6,353 bases of DNA from Acidovorax sp. (lineage in GTDB: Bacteria; Pseudomonadota; Gammaproteobacteria; Burkholderiales; Burkholderiaceae_C), in the NCBI GenBank assembly GCA_030150585.1, contig JASLFM010000066.1, forward strand, positions 1 through 6,353, in the 5' to 3' direction. The position numbers and the translations under genes were made by a program. Shown piece by piece: positions 1 through 5,849 of this stretch. The notes under the pieces are model-generated. The model was not told the origin of the DNA, made no database searches, and saw only the letters and a list, made by a program, of their open reading frames with translations. Position 1 is the stretch's first letter. Every line of letters starts with the position of its first letter.

Positions 1-303
1 GGCGAGCGGGTGTTCCTCGAAGTCGCACCGCAGCGCGTGGCCTGCAACCACCCGCTGATGCCCAACGCCCAGTGCCTGCGCGTGCGCGAGATCCGCTACG
101 CAGACAACGGCGTGAAGCAGTCCACGGGCGAATGGCGCATCTTCCAGGGCGAGATCGAGGGCTACCAGCACGAGAGCGGCATCCGCAACGTGCTGCGCCT
201 GCAGCGCTACCCCTTCGCCAAGCCCGGCCAGCCCCAGCCCGCCGATGCGCCGAGCCATGTCTACGTGCTGGACATGGTGGTGGAATCCGAACGCGTGAAC
301 TGA
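1..303 (+). CDS. DUF4377 domain protein, 3' part only
   Basis: The reading frame is open from base 1 and ends at TGA 301-303, so only the last 100 codons are present and the true start lies upstream. The visible part resembles the DUF4377 domain: a VAP..V.C beginning, then a CLRVRE motif, a W.IFQGEIEGY segment about 40 residues later, and a hydrophobic beta-type stretch with VLRLQRYPF. In other bacteria this domain often sits in small exported or lipid-anchored proteins, sometimes behind a META/HslJ domain; whether that holds here cannot be seen because the N-terminus is missing. The role of the family is unknown to me. The two cysteines near the start of the fragment (CNHPLMPNAQC) could form a disulfide, which would fit an envelope location (inference). 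rluE follows after 6 bp on the same strand, so co-transcription is likely, though a functional link is not. Confidence 0.75.
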   Translation, partial: GERVFLEVAPQRVACNHPLMPNAQCLRVREIRYADNGVKQSTGEWRIFQGEIEGYQHESGIRNVLRLQRYPFAKPGQPQPADAPSHVYVLDMVVESERVN

Positions 304-309
304 ATCCGG

Positions 310-855
310 ATGACCCCGCCCCGCCTGATCCGCTTCAACAAGCCCTACGGCGTGCTGAGCCAGTTCACGCCCGAGGGGCGCTGGAAGGGGCTCAAGGAAT
401 TCATCGACCTCCCCGGCGTGTACGTGGCAGGCCGGCTCGACGCCGACAGCGAAGGCCTGTTGCTGCTCACCAGCGACGGCGCGCTGCAGGCGCGCATCGC
501 CGACCCGCGCCACAAGATGGAAAAAACCTACTGGGTCCAGGTTGAAGGCACGCCCGGCGAAGAAGCCCTCGCCCGCCTGCGCGCGGGCGTGCAGCTCAAC
601 GACGGCCCCACGCTGCCCGCGCGCGCGCGCCTGCTGGAGCCGCTGCCGCCGCTGTGGCCGCGCGACCCGCCGATCCGCGAGCGCCGCGCCATTCCCACAA
701 CCTGGATCGAGCTCGTGATCCGCGAGGGCCGCAACCGCCAGGTGCGCCGCATGACGGCCGCCGTGGGCCATCCCACGCTGCGGCTCGTGCGCGCGGCCAT
801 CGGGCCTTACACGCTCGAAGGGCTTGCGCCCGGCGCTTGGTCGCCCATCGCGTAA
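310..855 (+). CDS. rluE: 23S rRNA pseudouridine synthase RluE (RsuA family)
   Basis: This 181-residue protein should convert a uridine of 23S rRNA (U2457 in E. coli numbering) to pseudouridine in the peptidyl-transferase region. It starts directly with the catalytic domain and has no S4 RNA-binding domain, as is usual for RluE. Seen in order: the N-terminal strand [15 protein letters not shown] (5-19); the catalytic motif [17 protein letters not shown] (41-57), with Asp44 as the expected nucleophile; [10 protein letters not shown] (71-80); and the C-terminal [20 protein letters not shown] (139-158) with LVR following, the RluE/RsuA signature. ATG 310 is chosen because the conserved motif begins five residues later and the upstream gene ends 6 bp before. 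No strong Shine-Dalgarno is seen. A proline/arginine-rich insert (about 110-128) separates two conserved strands. RluF or RluB are less likely given the length and lack of an S4 domain. Confidence 0.92.
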   Translation: MTPPRLIRFNKPYGVLSQFTPEGRWKGLKEFIDLPGVYVAGRLDADSEGLLLLTSDGALQARIADPRHKMEKTYWVQVEGTPGEEALARLRAGVQLNDGPTLPARARLLEPLPPLWPRDPPIRERRAIPTTWIELVIREGRNRQVRRMTAAVGHPTLRLVRAAIGPYTLEGLAPGAWSPIA

Positions 856-897
856 CTCTTTGTGCGTGAGTTATGCCCGCGCGCTGTGGGCTGCCCT

Positions 898-950
898 GTG
901 GAAAACCCGCAGAACAACCTGCGCAAGCCGCGCCGGGCGGGGCTTTCCAC
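898..950. repeat. imperfect inverted repeat after rluE
   Basis: GTGGAAAACCCGC at 898-910 is nearly the reverse complement of GCGGGGCTTTCCAC at 937-950: GTGGAAA/TTTCCAC is perfect and the GC-rich inner part differs by a base and a one-base length change. The loop is 26 bases and there is no T-run after the right arm, so it is not a standard intrinsic terminator. The left arm with its preceding T (TGTGGAAAA) also differs by one base from the complement of a DnaA box, which is probably chance. It could be a weak terminator, an operator or an mRNA structure. Confidence 0.4.
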
Positions 951-1019
951 GGATTGCCTGTTTCTTGGGCAGCATGGAGCACGGCGCCCTTGCCCACCGC
1001 AGCGCGTTGCTTCCCGGCT

Positions 1020-1025
1020 TATAGT
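1020..1025 (+). promoter_or_regulatory. -10-like hexamer TATAGT upstream of the nuclease gene
   Basis: TATAGT matches the sigma-70 -10 consensus at five of six positions and stands out as an A/T island in very GC-rich DNA. It would start RNA near 1032, about 57 bases before the TTG proposed as the nuclease start. No good -35 lies 16-18 bp upstream; TTGCCC at 990-995 is 24 bp away, too far. This is a weak promoter prediction. Confidence 0.4.
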
Positions 1026-1088
1026 GGGCGCCCTCCCGCAGGCACGCCCTGCATCGGGATCGCACTTTTCTTTCCGGATCCGTTTCGT

Positions 1089-1529
1089 TTGCCTGCCTCC
1101 GCCCTGCTTTGCCTCGTCGTCGCGATCGCCGACGGCGACACCCTCACCGCGCGTTGCGGCCAGCCCGGCGCCTACCGCCAGGTCCACATCCGCATCGCCG
1201 CCATCGACGCGCCAGAGCGGCGCCAGGCCTTCGGCGAGCGCGCTCGCCAGCACCTGGCCGCACTGTGCTTCAAGCAGCGCGCCAGCATCCAGCCCCTCAA
1301 CCAGGACATGTACGGCCGCACCGTGGCCCACGTGCGCTGCCGCGGCACCGACGTGAACGCGGCCCAGGTGCGCGCGGGCATGGCGTGGGTCTATACCTCC
1401 TACGCCCAGCACTACCCCCAACTCGCGCCGCTGGAGCGCCAAGCCCGCGCGCAAGGCCGTGGCCTGTGGTCGCAGCCCCGGCCGATGCCGCCGTGGGAAT
1501 ACCGGCACCGCTACGCGGCCCGGCGCTGA
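1089..1529 (+). CDS. thermonuclease-like protein (SNase/TNase family), start uncertain
   Basis: This is a small staphylococcal-nuclease-fold protein expected to hydrolyse DNA and RNA with a Ca2+ ion, probably outside the cytoplasm in most relatives. With TTG 1089 as start it has 146 residues. Active-site residues are all visible and align with S. aureus nuclease: Asp15/Asp17 in VVAIADGDTL, Arg35 in HIRIAAIDAPE, Asp40 and Glu43 in the same block, and Arg77 in MYGRTVAHV. VNAAQVRAGMAWVY and the GLWSQP end are also typical of proteobacterial members. Cys23, Cys60 and Cys84 suggest disulfide chemistry and hence export. The start is the problem: the conserved core begins almost at once, so TTG 1089 gives only a short hydrophobic segment (about residues 3-14) and no proper charged signal peptide. 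The next in-frame ATG is far upstream at 873 and would add 72 residues that look non-coding. No Shine-Dalgarno supports either. Function is confident; the N-terminus is not. Confidence 0.75.
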   Translation: MPASALLCLVVAIADGDTLTARCGQPGAYRQVHIRIAAIDAPERRQAFGERARQHLAALCFKQRASIQPLNQDMYGRTVAHVRCRGTDVNAAQVRAGMAWVYTSYAQHYPQLAPLERQARAQGRGLWSQPRPMPPWEYRHRYAARR

Positions 1530-1546
1530 CGCAGCGCCATGCAGGC

Positions 1547-1574
1547 GCCCCCACGAACGGCTAGCATCGGGGGC
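1547..1574. promoter_or_regulatory. possible promoter element within a short hairpin before the MFS gene
   Basis: TAGCAT (1562-1567, four of six matches to the -10 consensus) lies in the 16-base loop between GCCCCC (1547-1552) and GGGGGC (1569-1574). The gap between the nuclease stop and the GTG start of the exporter is 86 bp, so a promoter is expected somewhere here. No convincing -35 is seen. The flanking six-base arms could be an operator or a weak transcript hairpin, or chance in GC-rich DNA. Confidence 0.25.
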
Positions 1575-1615
1575 CCGCGCGCACCACGCGCCCACTCTGT
1601 CGCCCCCTCCTGTCC

Positions 1616-2863
1616 GTGCCCGCTCCCGACGCATCCCAGAGCCGCTCCGGCTTCGCTTCCTTCCTCACCGCGCGCCTCGTGGCCATGTTCGCCCAGCAGA
1701 TGCAGGCCGTGGTCGTCGCCTGGCAGGTGTACGACCTGACGCGCGAACCACTGGCGCTGGCCTACGTGGGCCTGGCGCAGTTCATCCCCATGCTGTGCCT
1801 GCTCATGCCTGCGGGCGACCTGAGCGACCGCATGAGCCGCAAGCGCATCCTGGCCGCCAGTTGGACCGTGAGCGCACTGTGCTCGGGCTTGCTGCTGTGG
1901 CTGGCCGCAGCGGGCCAGAGCGACGCCAGCGACGTGCGCTGGATCTACGCCGTGCTGGTGCTGTTCGGCTGCGCGCGCGCCTTCACCGGGCCCGCAATGC
2001 AAAGCCTGCTGCCGCAGATCGTGCCGCGTGAAGCGCTGCCGCGCGCCATCGCAGCACAGTCCATGCTGCTGCGCACCGCCTCCATCGCCGGGCCGGTGCT
2101 GGGCGGTGCGCTGTACGCGCTGGGTGGCGCGGCGCTGACCTATGCGCTGTGTTTTCTGGCCTTCGCGGCGGGAGCGGCGCTGCTGCAGCGTGTGGCCGTG
2201 CGCCATGCCGCGCCGCGCCAGGCGCTCACGGGGTCCATGTGGCGGCGCTTCGGCGACGGCATCGGCTTCATCCGCACGCAGCCCATCATCCTCGGTGCAA
2301 TCTCGCTCGACCTGTTCGCCGTGCTGCTGGGCGGCGTGGTGGCGCTGCTGCCCGTCTATGCGCACGAGGTGCTGAAGGTCGGCCCCGAAGGCCTGGGCCT
2401 GCTGCGCAGCGCCATGGCGGTGGGCGAGGTGAGCATGGGCGCGTGGCTCAGCACGCGGCCCTTCAACCGGCACGTGGGCAAGGTGATGTTCTGCGCCGTG
2501 GCCCTGTTTGGCCTGGCCAATCTCGTGTTCGCCCTCTCCACCTGGTTCTGGCTGTCGTTCGTGGCACTCGCGGTGGCCGGTGCATCGGACATGGTGAGCG
2601 TGTTCATTCGCACCTCGCTCGTGCAGTTCTCCACGCCCGATGCCATGCGCGGCCGCGTGAGTGCGGTGAACATGCTGTTCATCGGTTCGTCCAACGAACT
2701 CGGAGAATTCCGCGCGGGCAGCAGCGCGGCATGGTTCGGCGCCGTGCCCGCGGCCGTGCTTGGCAGCCTGTGCACGCTGGCCGTGGTGGGTGGGTGGATG
2801 GCGTTGTTCAAGCCCCTGCGCACCGTGGGCCGCTTCGAAGAGGCTGTCCCACCCAACCCCTAG
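1616..2863 (+). CDS. MFS transporter, EntS-like exporter family
   Basis: This 415-residue inner-membrane protein belongs to the major facilitator superfamily, in the MFS_3 / enterobactin-exporter (EntS)-like branch. The first helix is at about 14-36, with MFAQQMQAVVVAWQVYDLT near it; the superfamily motif A is GDLSDRMSRKR (67-77) between helices 2 and 3; RAFTGPAMQSLLPQIV (121-136) follows; MRGRVSAVNMLFIGSSNELGEF (344-365) and AAWFGAVPAAVLG (371-383) are hallmark segments of this branch. Length matches the family, with about 12 helices. Proton-driven export is expected; the substrate cannot be read from sequence, and with no siderophore gene nearby I would not call it entS. The start is GTG 1616, which retains the full first helix; ATG 1685 would cut into it. 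No Shine-Dalgarno precedes the GTG. The TAG stop (2861-2863) overlaps the stop of the convergent DUF924 gene. Confidence 0.88.
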   Translation: MPAPDASQSRSGFASFLTARLVAMFAQQMQAVVVAWQVYDLTREPLALAYVGLAQFIPMLCLLMPAGDLSDRMSRKRILAASWTVSALCSGLLLWLAAAGQSDASDVRWIYAVLVLFGCARAFTGPAMQSLLPQIVPREALPRAIAAQSMLLRTASIAGPVLGGALYALGGAALTYALCFLAFAAGAALLQRVAVRHAAPRQALTGSMWRRFGDGIGFIRTQPIILGAISLDLFAVLLGGVVALLPVYAHEVLKVGPEGLGLLRSAMAVGEVSMGAWLSTRPFNRHVGKVMFCAVALFGLANLVFALSTWFWLSFVALAVAGASDMVSVFIRTSLVQFSTPDAMRGRVSAVNMLFIGSSNELGEFRAGSSAAWFGAVPAAVLGSLCTLAVVGGWMALFKPLRTVGRFEEAVPPNP

Positions 2864-3426
2864 AACGAGCTGCCGGGCTCGCGCAGAAAGGCCTCTTCCT
2901 CGGGCGTGGAGACCCGCCCCAGTGCCGCATTGCGGTGCGGGTAGCGGCCGAAGCGCTCCACGATGGCCCGGTGCGCCTGGGCGAAGCGCAGGTTGTCGGG
3001 CAGGCCCAGCGCCGTATAAAGCGCGACCGATTCCGCCTGCACATTGCGCGATTCGCTGTGCATGTAGGGCAGGTAGAGAAACGCGCGCTCAATGGGCGCG
3101 AGCTGCCGGTCCAGCCCCTGCTGCACGGCCTCTTGCGCGAGCACCAGGGCCATGGCGTCCTGCGCGAAGGCCAGCGGGCTGCCGCGGTGGAGGTTGCGCG
3201 AGAACTGGTCGAGCACGATGACCTCGGCCAGCCGCCCGCGCGCCGTGGCGCGCCACTCCCAGCATTCGCCCAGCGAGGCCGCACGGTGCAGCTCCGCGTA
3301 GCGCATGCGGATCAGCGCGTCGAAGGCGTCGTCCTTGGCGAACCACTGTGCGGGCGTGCTCTCGCTAAACCAAAAATGCAGAACGTCGTCGGCGTTCGTA
3401 GGTGAAACGGGGATCGGGATTGCCAT
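2860..3426 (-). CDS. DUF924 family protein
   Basis: The minus-strand gene encodes 188 residues and covers the whole DUF924 family domain. Motifs seen: DDVLHFWFSE (13-22), the family's start; VIVLDQFSRNLHRGSPLAFAQD (69-90); FLYLPYMHSES (116-126); and FGRYPHRNAALGRVSTPEEEAFL (159-181). Known structures of the family have a helical, TPR-like fold, and no reaction is established. There is no signal peptide or membrane segment, so it is probably cytoplasmic. The ATG at 3426 is chosen because the conserved domain begins 12 residues later; the frame remains open far upstream, but that part lies opposite truC and the permease gene and is an artefact. No strong Shine-Dalgarno is seen. It is divergent from truC, with 96 bp between the starts, and converges on the MFS gene with a 4-bp overlap. 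Confidence 0.9.
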   Translation of the reverse strand: MAIPIPVSPTNADDVLHFWFSESTPAQWFAKDDAFDALIRMRYAELHRAASLGECWEWRATARGRLAEVIVLDQFSRNLHRGSPLAFAQDAMALVLAQEAVQQGLDRQLAPIERAFLYLPYMHSESRNVQAESVALYTALGLPDNLRFAQAHRAIVERFGRYPHRNAALGRVSTPEEEAFLREPGSSF

Positions 3427-3486
3427 GGCCGCACACTGTGCCAGACTCCGGGAAAATCCGCCGCCACTCCGGTTTTCGTAGCACCT

Positions 3487-3507
3487 GGCGCCCGCCCGGC
3501 AGGCGCC
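3487..3507. repeat. short inverted repeat in the DUF924/truC divergent region
   Basis: Two copies of the self-complementary hexamer GGCGCC (3487-3492 and 3502-3507) are separated by nine bases and end 15 bases before the truC ATG. They can pair as a six-base hairpin in the truC leader. A T5 run (3515-3519) follows after seven bases, too far for a typical terminator. It may be chance at this GC content. Confidence 0.25.
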
Positions 3508-3522
3508 CATGCCATTTTTCAC

Positions 3523-4266
3523 ATGCATCCGCCCTTGCACATCCTCTGGCGCGACGAAGACCTCGTCGCCGTGTACAAGCCCGCCGGCTGGCTCGTGCAC
3601 CGCACGGGGCTGGACGCGGGCGAAACGCGCTTCGTGATGCAGGCATTGCGCGACCAGTTGGGCCGGCACGTCTACCCCGTGCACCGGCTCGACAAGGGCA
3701 CCTGCGGCGTGCTGCTCATGGCGCTGCACCCCGAGGCGGCACGCTCGCTGGGCCAATCCTTCGAGCGCCATGCCGTGCGCAAGCGCTACCTCGCGCTGGT
3801 GCGCGGCTGGGCCCCCGAAGCCATTGAAGTGGACCACCCGCTGCGCCCCGACGACGCGCCCCCCGACGCACCCTTGCAGCCCGCGCACACCCGCTTTCGC
3901 GGCCTGGCGCGGCTGGACTGGCCCGAAGCGGCCGACCCGCGCTTCGCAAGCACACGCATTTCGCTCGTGGAGGCCTGGCCCACCACAGGCCGGCGCCACC
4001 AGGTGCGCCGCCACCTCAAGCACCTGGCCCACCCCATCATCGGCGACGCCACGCACGGCAAGGGCCCGCTCAACCGCTGGTGGGCTGAACGCCTGGGCCT
4101 GCAGCGCCTGTGGCTGCATGCCTGGCAGATCGAAGTGCCCCACCCCGCCACGGGCGCGCCGCTCGTGATCGACAGCGGCGTGCGCTGGCCTGGCTCCTGC
4201 ACGGACACGGCGCCTGCCGACGCGCAGGACTGGCGGCGGCTGCTCGATCGCCCCGACTGGCTTTAG
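3523..4266 (+). CDS. truC: tRNA pseudouridine(65) synthase TruC (RluA family)
   Basis: This 247-residue protein should isomerise uridine 65 of tRNA to pseudouridine. It matches TruC along its length rather than RluA, RluC or RluD: ILWRDEDLVAVYKPAGWLVHR (7-27), then FVMQALRDQLGRHVYPVHRLDKGTCGVLLMAL (37-68), with the RluA-family catalytic motif HRLD and Asp57 as the expected nucleophile. Further on are RKRYLALVRGW (86-96), TTGRRHQVRRHLKHLAHPIIGD (154-175) and GLQRLWLHAWQIEVPHP (192-208), all TruC-typical. There is no S4 domain, as expected. ATG 3523 sits seven residues before the first conserved block. Only a poor Shine-Dalgarno is visible. With rluE it makes two RNA pseudouridine synthases in this window, but they are 2.7 kb apart and not one operon. 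Confidence 0.92.
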   Translation: MHPPLHILWRDEDLVAVYKPAGWLVHRTGLDAGETRFVMQALRDQLGRHVYPVHRLDKGTCGVLLMALHPEAARSLGQSFERHAVRKRYLALVRGWAPEAIEVDHPLRPDDAPPDAPLQPAHTRFRGLARLDWPEAADPRFASTRISLVEAWPTTGRRHQVRRHLKHLAHPIIGDATHGKGPLNRWWAERLGLQRLWLHAWQIEVPHPATGAPLVIDSGVRWPGSCTDTAPADAQDWRRLLDRPDWL

Positions 4267-4281
4267 CAGCGCATTGCCCGC

Positions 4282-4287
4282 TACAGT
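4282..4287 (+). promoter_or_regulatory. -10-like hexamer TACAGT before the EamA permease gene
   Basis: TACAGT (four of six -10 consensus matches) lies in the 60-bp gap after truC, 39 bp before the TTG start and with the Shine-Dalgarno between. The -35 region is poor (GGCTTT at a 17-bp spacing). The same CTAYAGT-type hexamer followed by GG precedes other genes in the window, which gives modest extra support. Confidence 0.3.
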
Positions 4288-4315
4288 CGGTGGCTCTGAC
4301 CCCGCATCCCTGTCC

Positions 4316-4319
4316 GGAG
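4316..4319 (+). promoter_or_regulatory. ribosome binding site deciding a TTG start
   Basis: GGAG at 4316-4319 lies seven bases before TTG 4327 and is the clearest plus-strand Shine-Dalgarno near a start in this window. It supports the TTG over the downstream in-frame ATG (residue 47), which falls inside the first membrane helix. Confidence 0.6.
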
Positions 4320-4326
4320 CCATTCC

Positions 4327-5286
4327 TTGTCCCAGCGCGATCCCGACGTAGCACTTGCCACCCTTGCGCAAGCCGCTCCCGAGCCCCTGGCGGAGCCCGC
4401 CAGCCCCATCCGCCACGCCCCCCGCGCCGACGCACGCGCACACAACCTGCGCGGCATCGCCGCCATGGTGGCGGCCGTGGGCGCCTTCTCGCTCATGGAT
4501 GCGCTGCTCAAGTCGCTCACGCAGCACTACCCCGCCATCCAGGTCGCCGCGCTGCGCGGCCTGTCTGCGCTGCCGCTGGTCGTGGCCTACGTGCTGTGGC
4601 GGGGCGAGGCCCGGGCCCTCGCGCGCGTGCGCTGGCCGCTGCACCTGCTGCGTGGCGCACTCAACGTCACCATGCTGACCCTGTTCTCGTTCGCGCTGCG
4701 CGAGCTGGGGCTGTCCGAGGCCTACACCATCTTCTTCATTGCGCCGCTGCTCATCACCGCGCTTTCGGGCCCGGTGCTGGGCGAGCGCGTGCAGCGTGCG
4801 CACTGGATCGCCATCGGCGTGGGCCTCGTGGGCGTGGTGGTGGCGCTGCGGCCGCAGCAGGGCGCCTTCCTCTCGTGGGGCGCGCTGGCAGTGCTCGGCG
4901 CGGCACTGTGCTATGCGCTCTCGGCCCTCACGGGCCGCGTGCTCTCGCGCACCGATGCGAGCGCGAGCCTCGTGTTCTGGACCACCGCGCTGCTGGCCCT
5001 GGGCGCGGGCGTGCTCGCCTGGCCGCAGTGGGTTGCCGTGCAAGGCGCACACTGGCCGCTCGTGGCGGGCCTTGCCATCACGGGCTTTTGCGGCCAGCTC
5101 GCCATCACGGAGGCCTTTCGCCACGGCCAGGCCTCGGTCGTAGCACCGTTCGAGTACACGGCCCTGGCCTGGGGCATGGCGCTCGACTGGCTGCTCTGGC
5201 AGGCCGTGCCAGGCGCCGCCACGCTGCTGGGCGGTGCCATCGTGATCGGCTGCGGGCTCTACATCGTGCGGCACGAGCGGCGCTGA
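4327..5286 (+). CDS. EamA/DMT-family permease
   Basis: This 319-residue inner-membrane protein of the drug/metabolite transporter superfamily has two EamA repeats, at about 42-173 and 185-315. Ten hydrophobic segments can be placed at roughly 42-62, 73-91, 105-124, 131-149, 159-175, 184-202, 214-233, 245-262, 270-290 and 298-314. Typical features are FSLMDALLKSL at the start of repeat 1, SEAYTIFFIAPLLITALSGPVLGE (130-153) with the family's late-repeat proline and glutamate, and the equivalent ASVVAPFEYTALAWGMALDWLLW (269-291) in repeat 2. The substrate is not predictable; family members export amino acids, S-adenosylmethionine and other metabolites. The first 40 residues are hydrophilic and Ala/Pro-rich, an N-terminal cytoplasmic tail. 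The start is TTG, supported by GGAG seven bases upstream. It probably has its own promoter after truC and converges on soxR with 13 bp between stops and no visible terminator. Confidence 0.88.
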   Translation: MSQRDPDVALATLAQAAPEPLAEPASPIRHAPRADARAHNLRGIAAMVAAVGAFSLMDALLKSLTQHYPAIQVAALRGLSALPLVVAYVLWRGEARALARVRWPLHLLRGALNVTMLTLFSFALRELGLSEAYTIFFIAPLLITALSGPVLGERVQRAHWIAIGVGLVGVVVALRPQQGAFLSWGALAVLGAALCYALSALTGRVLSRTDASASLVFWTTALLALGAGVLAWPQWVAVQGAHWPLVAGLAITGFCGQLAITEAFRHGQASVVAPFEYTALAWGMALDWLLWQAVPGAATLLGGAIVIGCGLYIVRHERR

Positions 5287-5299
5287 GCGCGCTGTGCCG

Positions 5300-5785
5300 C
5301 TACCCCTCGCGGAAATGGGGCCCCGGCCCCTCGTCCGCAAGCTGGTCCTGCGCATTGCGCAGCGGACATTCCTTGAGCGACAGGCAGCCGCAGCCGATAC
5401 AGCGGTCGAGCTGGTCGCGCAATTGCGTGAGCGTGCGGATGCGCTCGTCGAGGTCCTCGCGCCACGCAGCCGACAGGCGCCTCCAGTCGGCGCCCGTGGG
5501 GGTCCGCTCTTCAGGCAAGGTCCGCAAGGCCTCGGCGATATCGGCCAGCGGCATGCCCATGCGCTGCGCCACCTTGATGACGGCCACGCGCCGCAGCACC
5601 GAGCGCGCATAGCGGCGCTGGTTGCCCGCGTTGCGCACGCTGTGGATCAGGCCCTTGGTTTCGTAGAAGTGCAGCGCCGATACGGCAACGCCGCTGCGCG
5701 CGGCGACTTCGCCTACCGTCAAATCGGCATGCGCGCAGGACGGCACGGGGGAGGGAACACGGGTCATGGGGATTTCCGCCGGCAT
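5300..5785 (-). CDS. soxR: redox-sensing transcriptional activator SoxR (MerR family)
   Basis: This 161-residue cytoplasmic regulator senses redox-cycling compounds through a [2Fe-2S] cluster and activates target promoters when oxidised. Domains: MerR winged helix at about 22-90, with [20 protein letters not shown] (22-41) and [17 protein letters not shown] (54-70); a dimerisation helix at about 100-128 with [17 protein letters not shown]; and the cluster motif with Cys129, Cys132, Cys134 and Cys140 (CIGCGC then LSLKEC), the exact C-x2-C-x-C-x5-C pattern that separates SoxR from other MerR proteins. The start at 5785 has GAGG six bases upstream; the alternative ATG at 5767 (155 residues) has a poorer site. 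Longer versions of the frame read through the SoxR box and are unlikely. The N-terminus before the helix-turn-helix (about 21 residues) is longer than in E. coli SoxR. The gene is divergent from the RidA-like gene across a 64-bp region containing a SoxR box; no soxS is present here. Confidence 0.95.
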   Translation of the reverse strand: MPAEIPMTRVPSPVPSCAHADLTVGEVAARSGVAVSALHFYETKGLIHSVRNAGNQRRYARSVLRRVAVIKVAQRMGMPLADIAEALRTLPEERTPTGADWRRLSAAWREDLDERIRTLTQLRDQLDRCIGCGCLSLKECPLRNAQDQLADEGPGPHFREG

Positions 5786-5791
5786 GTTTGA

Positions 5792-5795
5792 CCTC
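5792..5795 (-). promoter_or_regulatory. soxR ribosome binding site inside the SoxR box
   Basis: On the minus strand GAGG (complement of 5792-5795) is six bases before the ATG at 5785. It is one arm of the SoxR operator, so the same bases serve as DNA operator and as soxR ribosome binding site. It favours 5785 over 5767 as the soxR start. Confidence 0.55.
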
Positions 5796-5809
5796 AAGTT
5801 TAGTTGAGG
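5792..5809. promoter_or_regulatory. SoxR operator (SoxR box)
   Basis: CCTCAAGTTTAGTTGAGG matches 16 of 18 positions of the known SoxR box CCTCAAGTTAACTTGAGG; the two differences are in the centre. Including flanks, ACCTCAA (5791-5797) and TTGAGGT (5804-5810) are perfect seven-base inverted arms. It lies next to soxR, between the -35 and -10 of the divergent promoter. Confidence 0.9.
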
Positions 5810-5849
5810 TTTGATACTGCAGCGCATTCCTCTCCAACGCTTCAACACC

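Larger units (their letters stand above)
856..1088. other. intergenic region between rluE and the nuclease gene
   Basis: This 233-bp stretch is the longest gap in the window. An open frame runs through it (ATG at 873, in frame with the nuclease), but its translation is rich in Pro, Ala, Gly and Cys with no domain or signal-peptide pattern, so I treat it as non-coding. It holds an imperfect inverted repeat (898-950) and a TATAGT hexamer (1020-1025), described separately. No tRNA, and no hairpin followed by a T-run, is seen. Confidence 0.5.
5788..5818 (+). promoter_or_regulatory. SoxR-type promoter with 19-bp spacer, driving the RidA-like gene
   Basis: A -35 hexamer TTGACC (5788-5793, five of six) and a -10 hexamer GATACT (5813-5818, four of six) are separated by 19 bp (5794-5812). 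MerR-family activators work on promoters with 19-20 bp spacers by twisting the DNA, and the operator sits in the spacer here. As I recall it, the E. coli soxS promoter has the same phasing, with its box beginning at the end of the -35. RNA would begin near 5825, leaving a leader of about 25 bases before ATG 5850. The orientation points to the RidA-like gene rather than soxR. Confidence 0.8.

Noticed and set aside
898..906. TGTGGAAAA-like sequence as a DnaA box or origin element
   Set aside because: A single near-match with no cluster, no AT-rich unwinding region and no replication genes nearby.
807..1634. A 275-codon minus-strand frame across the rluE end and the nuclease gene
   Set aside because: It runs opposite the nuclease, whose catalytic residues are intact on the plus strand, and shows no recognisable domain.
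1511..2473. A 320-codon minus-strand frame opposite the MFS gene
   Set aside because: His/Gln/Ala/Gly-rich translation with no motif, a typical shadow of an alanine- and leucine-rich membrane protein gene.
2149..3405. A 418-codon plus-strand frame overlapping the MFS gene and antisense to DUF924
   Set aside because: No domain pattern; low-complexity Arg/Ala/Gly composition; overlaps two confident genes in other frames.
3487..3519. Intrinsic terminator before truC (GGCGCC hairpin plus T5)
   Set aside because: The T-run starts seven bases after the stem, and no plus-strand gene ends just upstream; the preceding gene is divergent.
1616..5286. A transporter-based biosynthetic or siderophore cluster
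   Set aside because: The EntS-like exporter and EamA permease have no biosynthetic, receptor or regulator genes beside them; the neighbours are RNA-modification and DUF924 genes in mixed orientation.
2860..5610. A 916-codon open frame on the minus strand running from the DUF924 gene through truC and the permease into soxR
   Set aside because: Only its last 188 codons (DUF924) show family motifs. The remainder is the antisense of two well-recognised genes, rich in Arg, Ala, Gly and His, as expected when GC-rich coding DNA lacks stops on the other strand.
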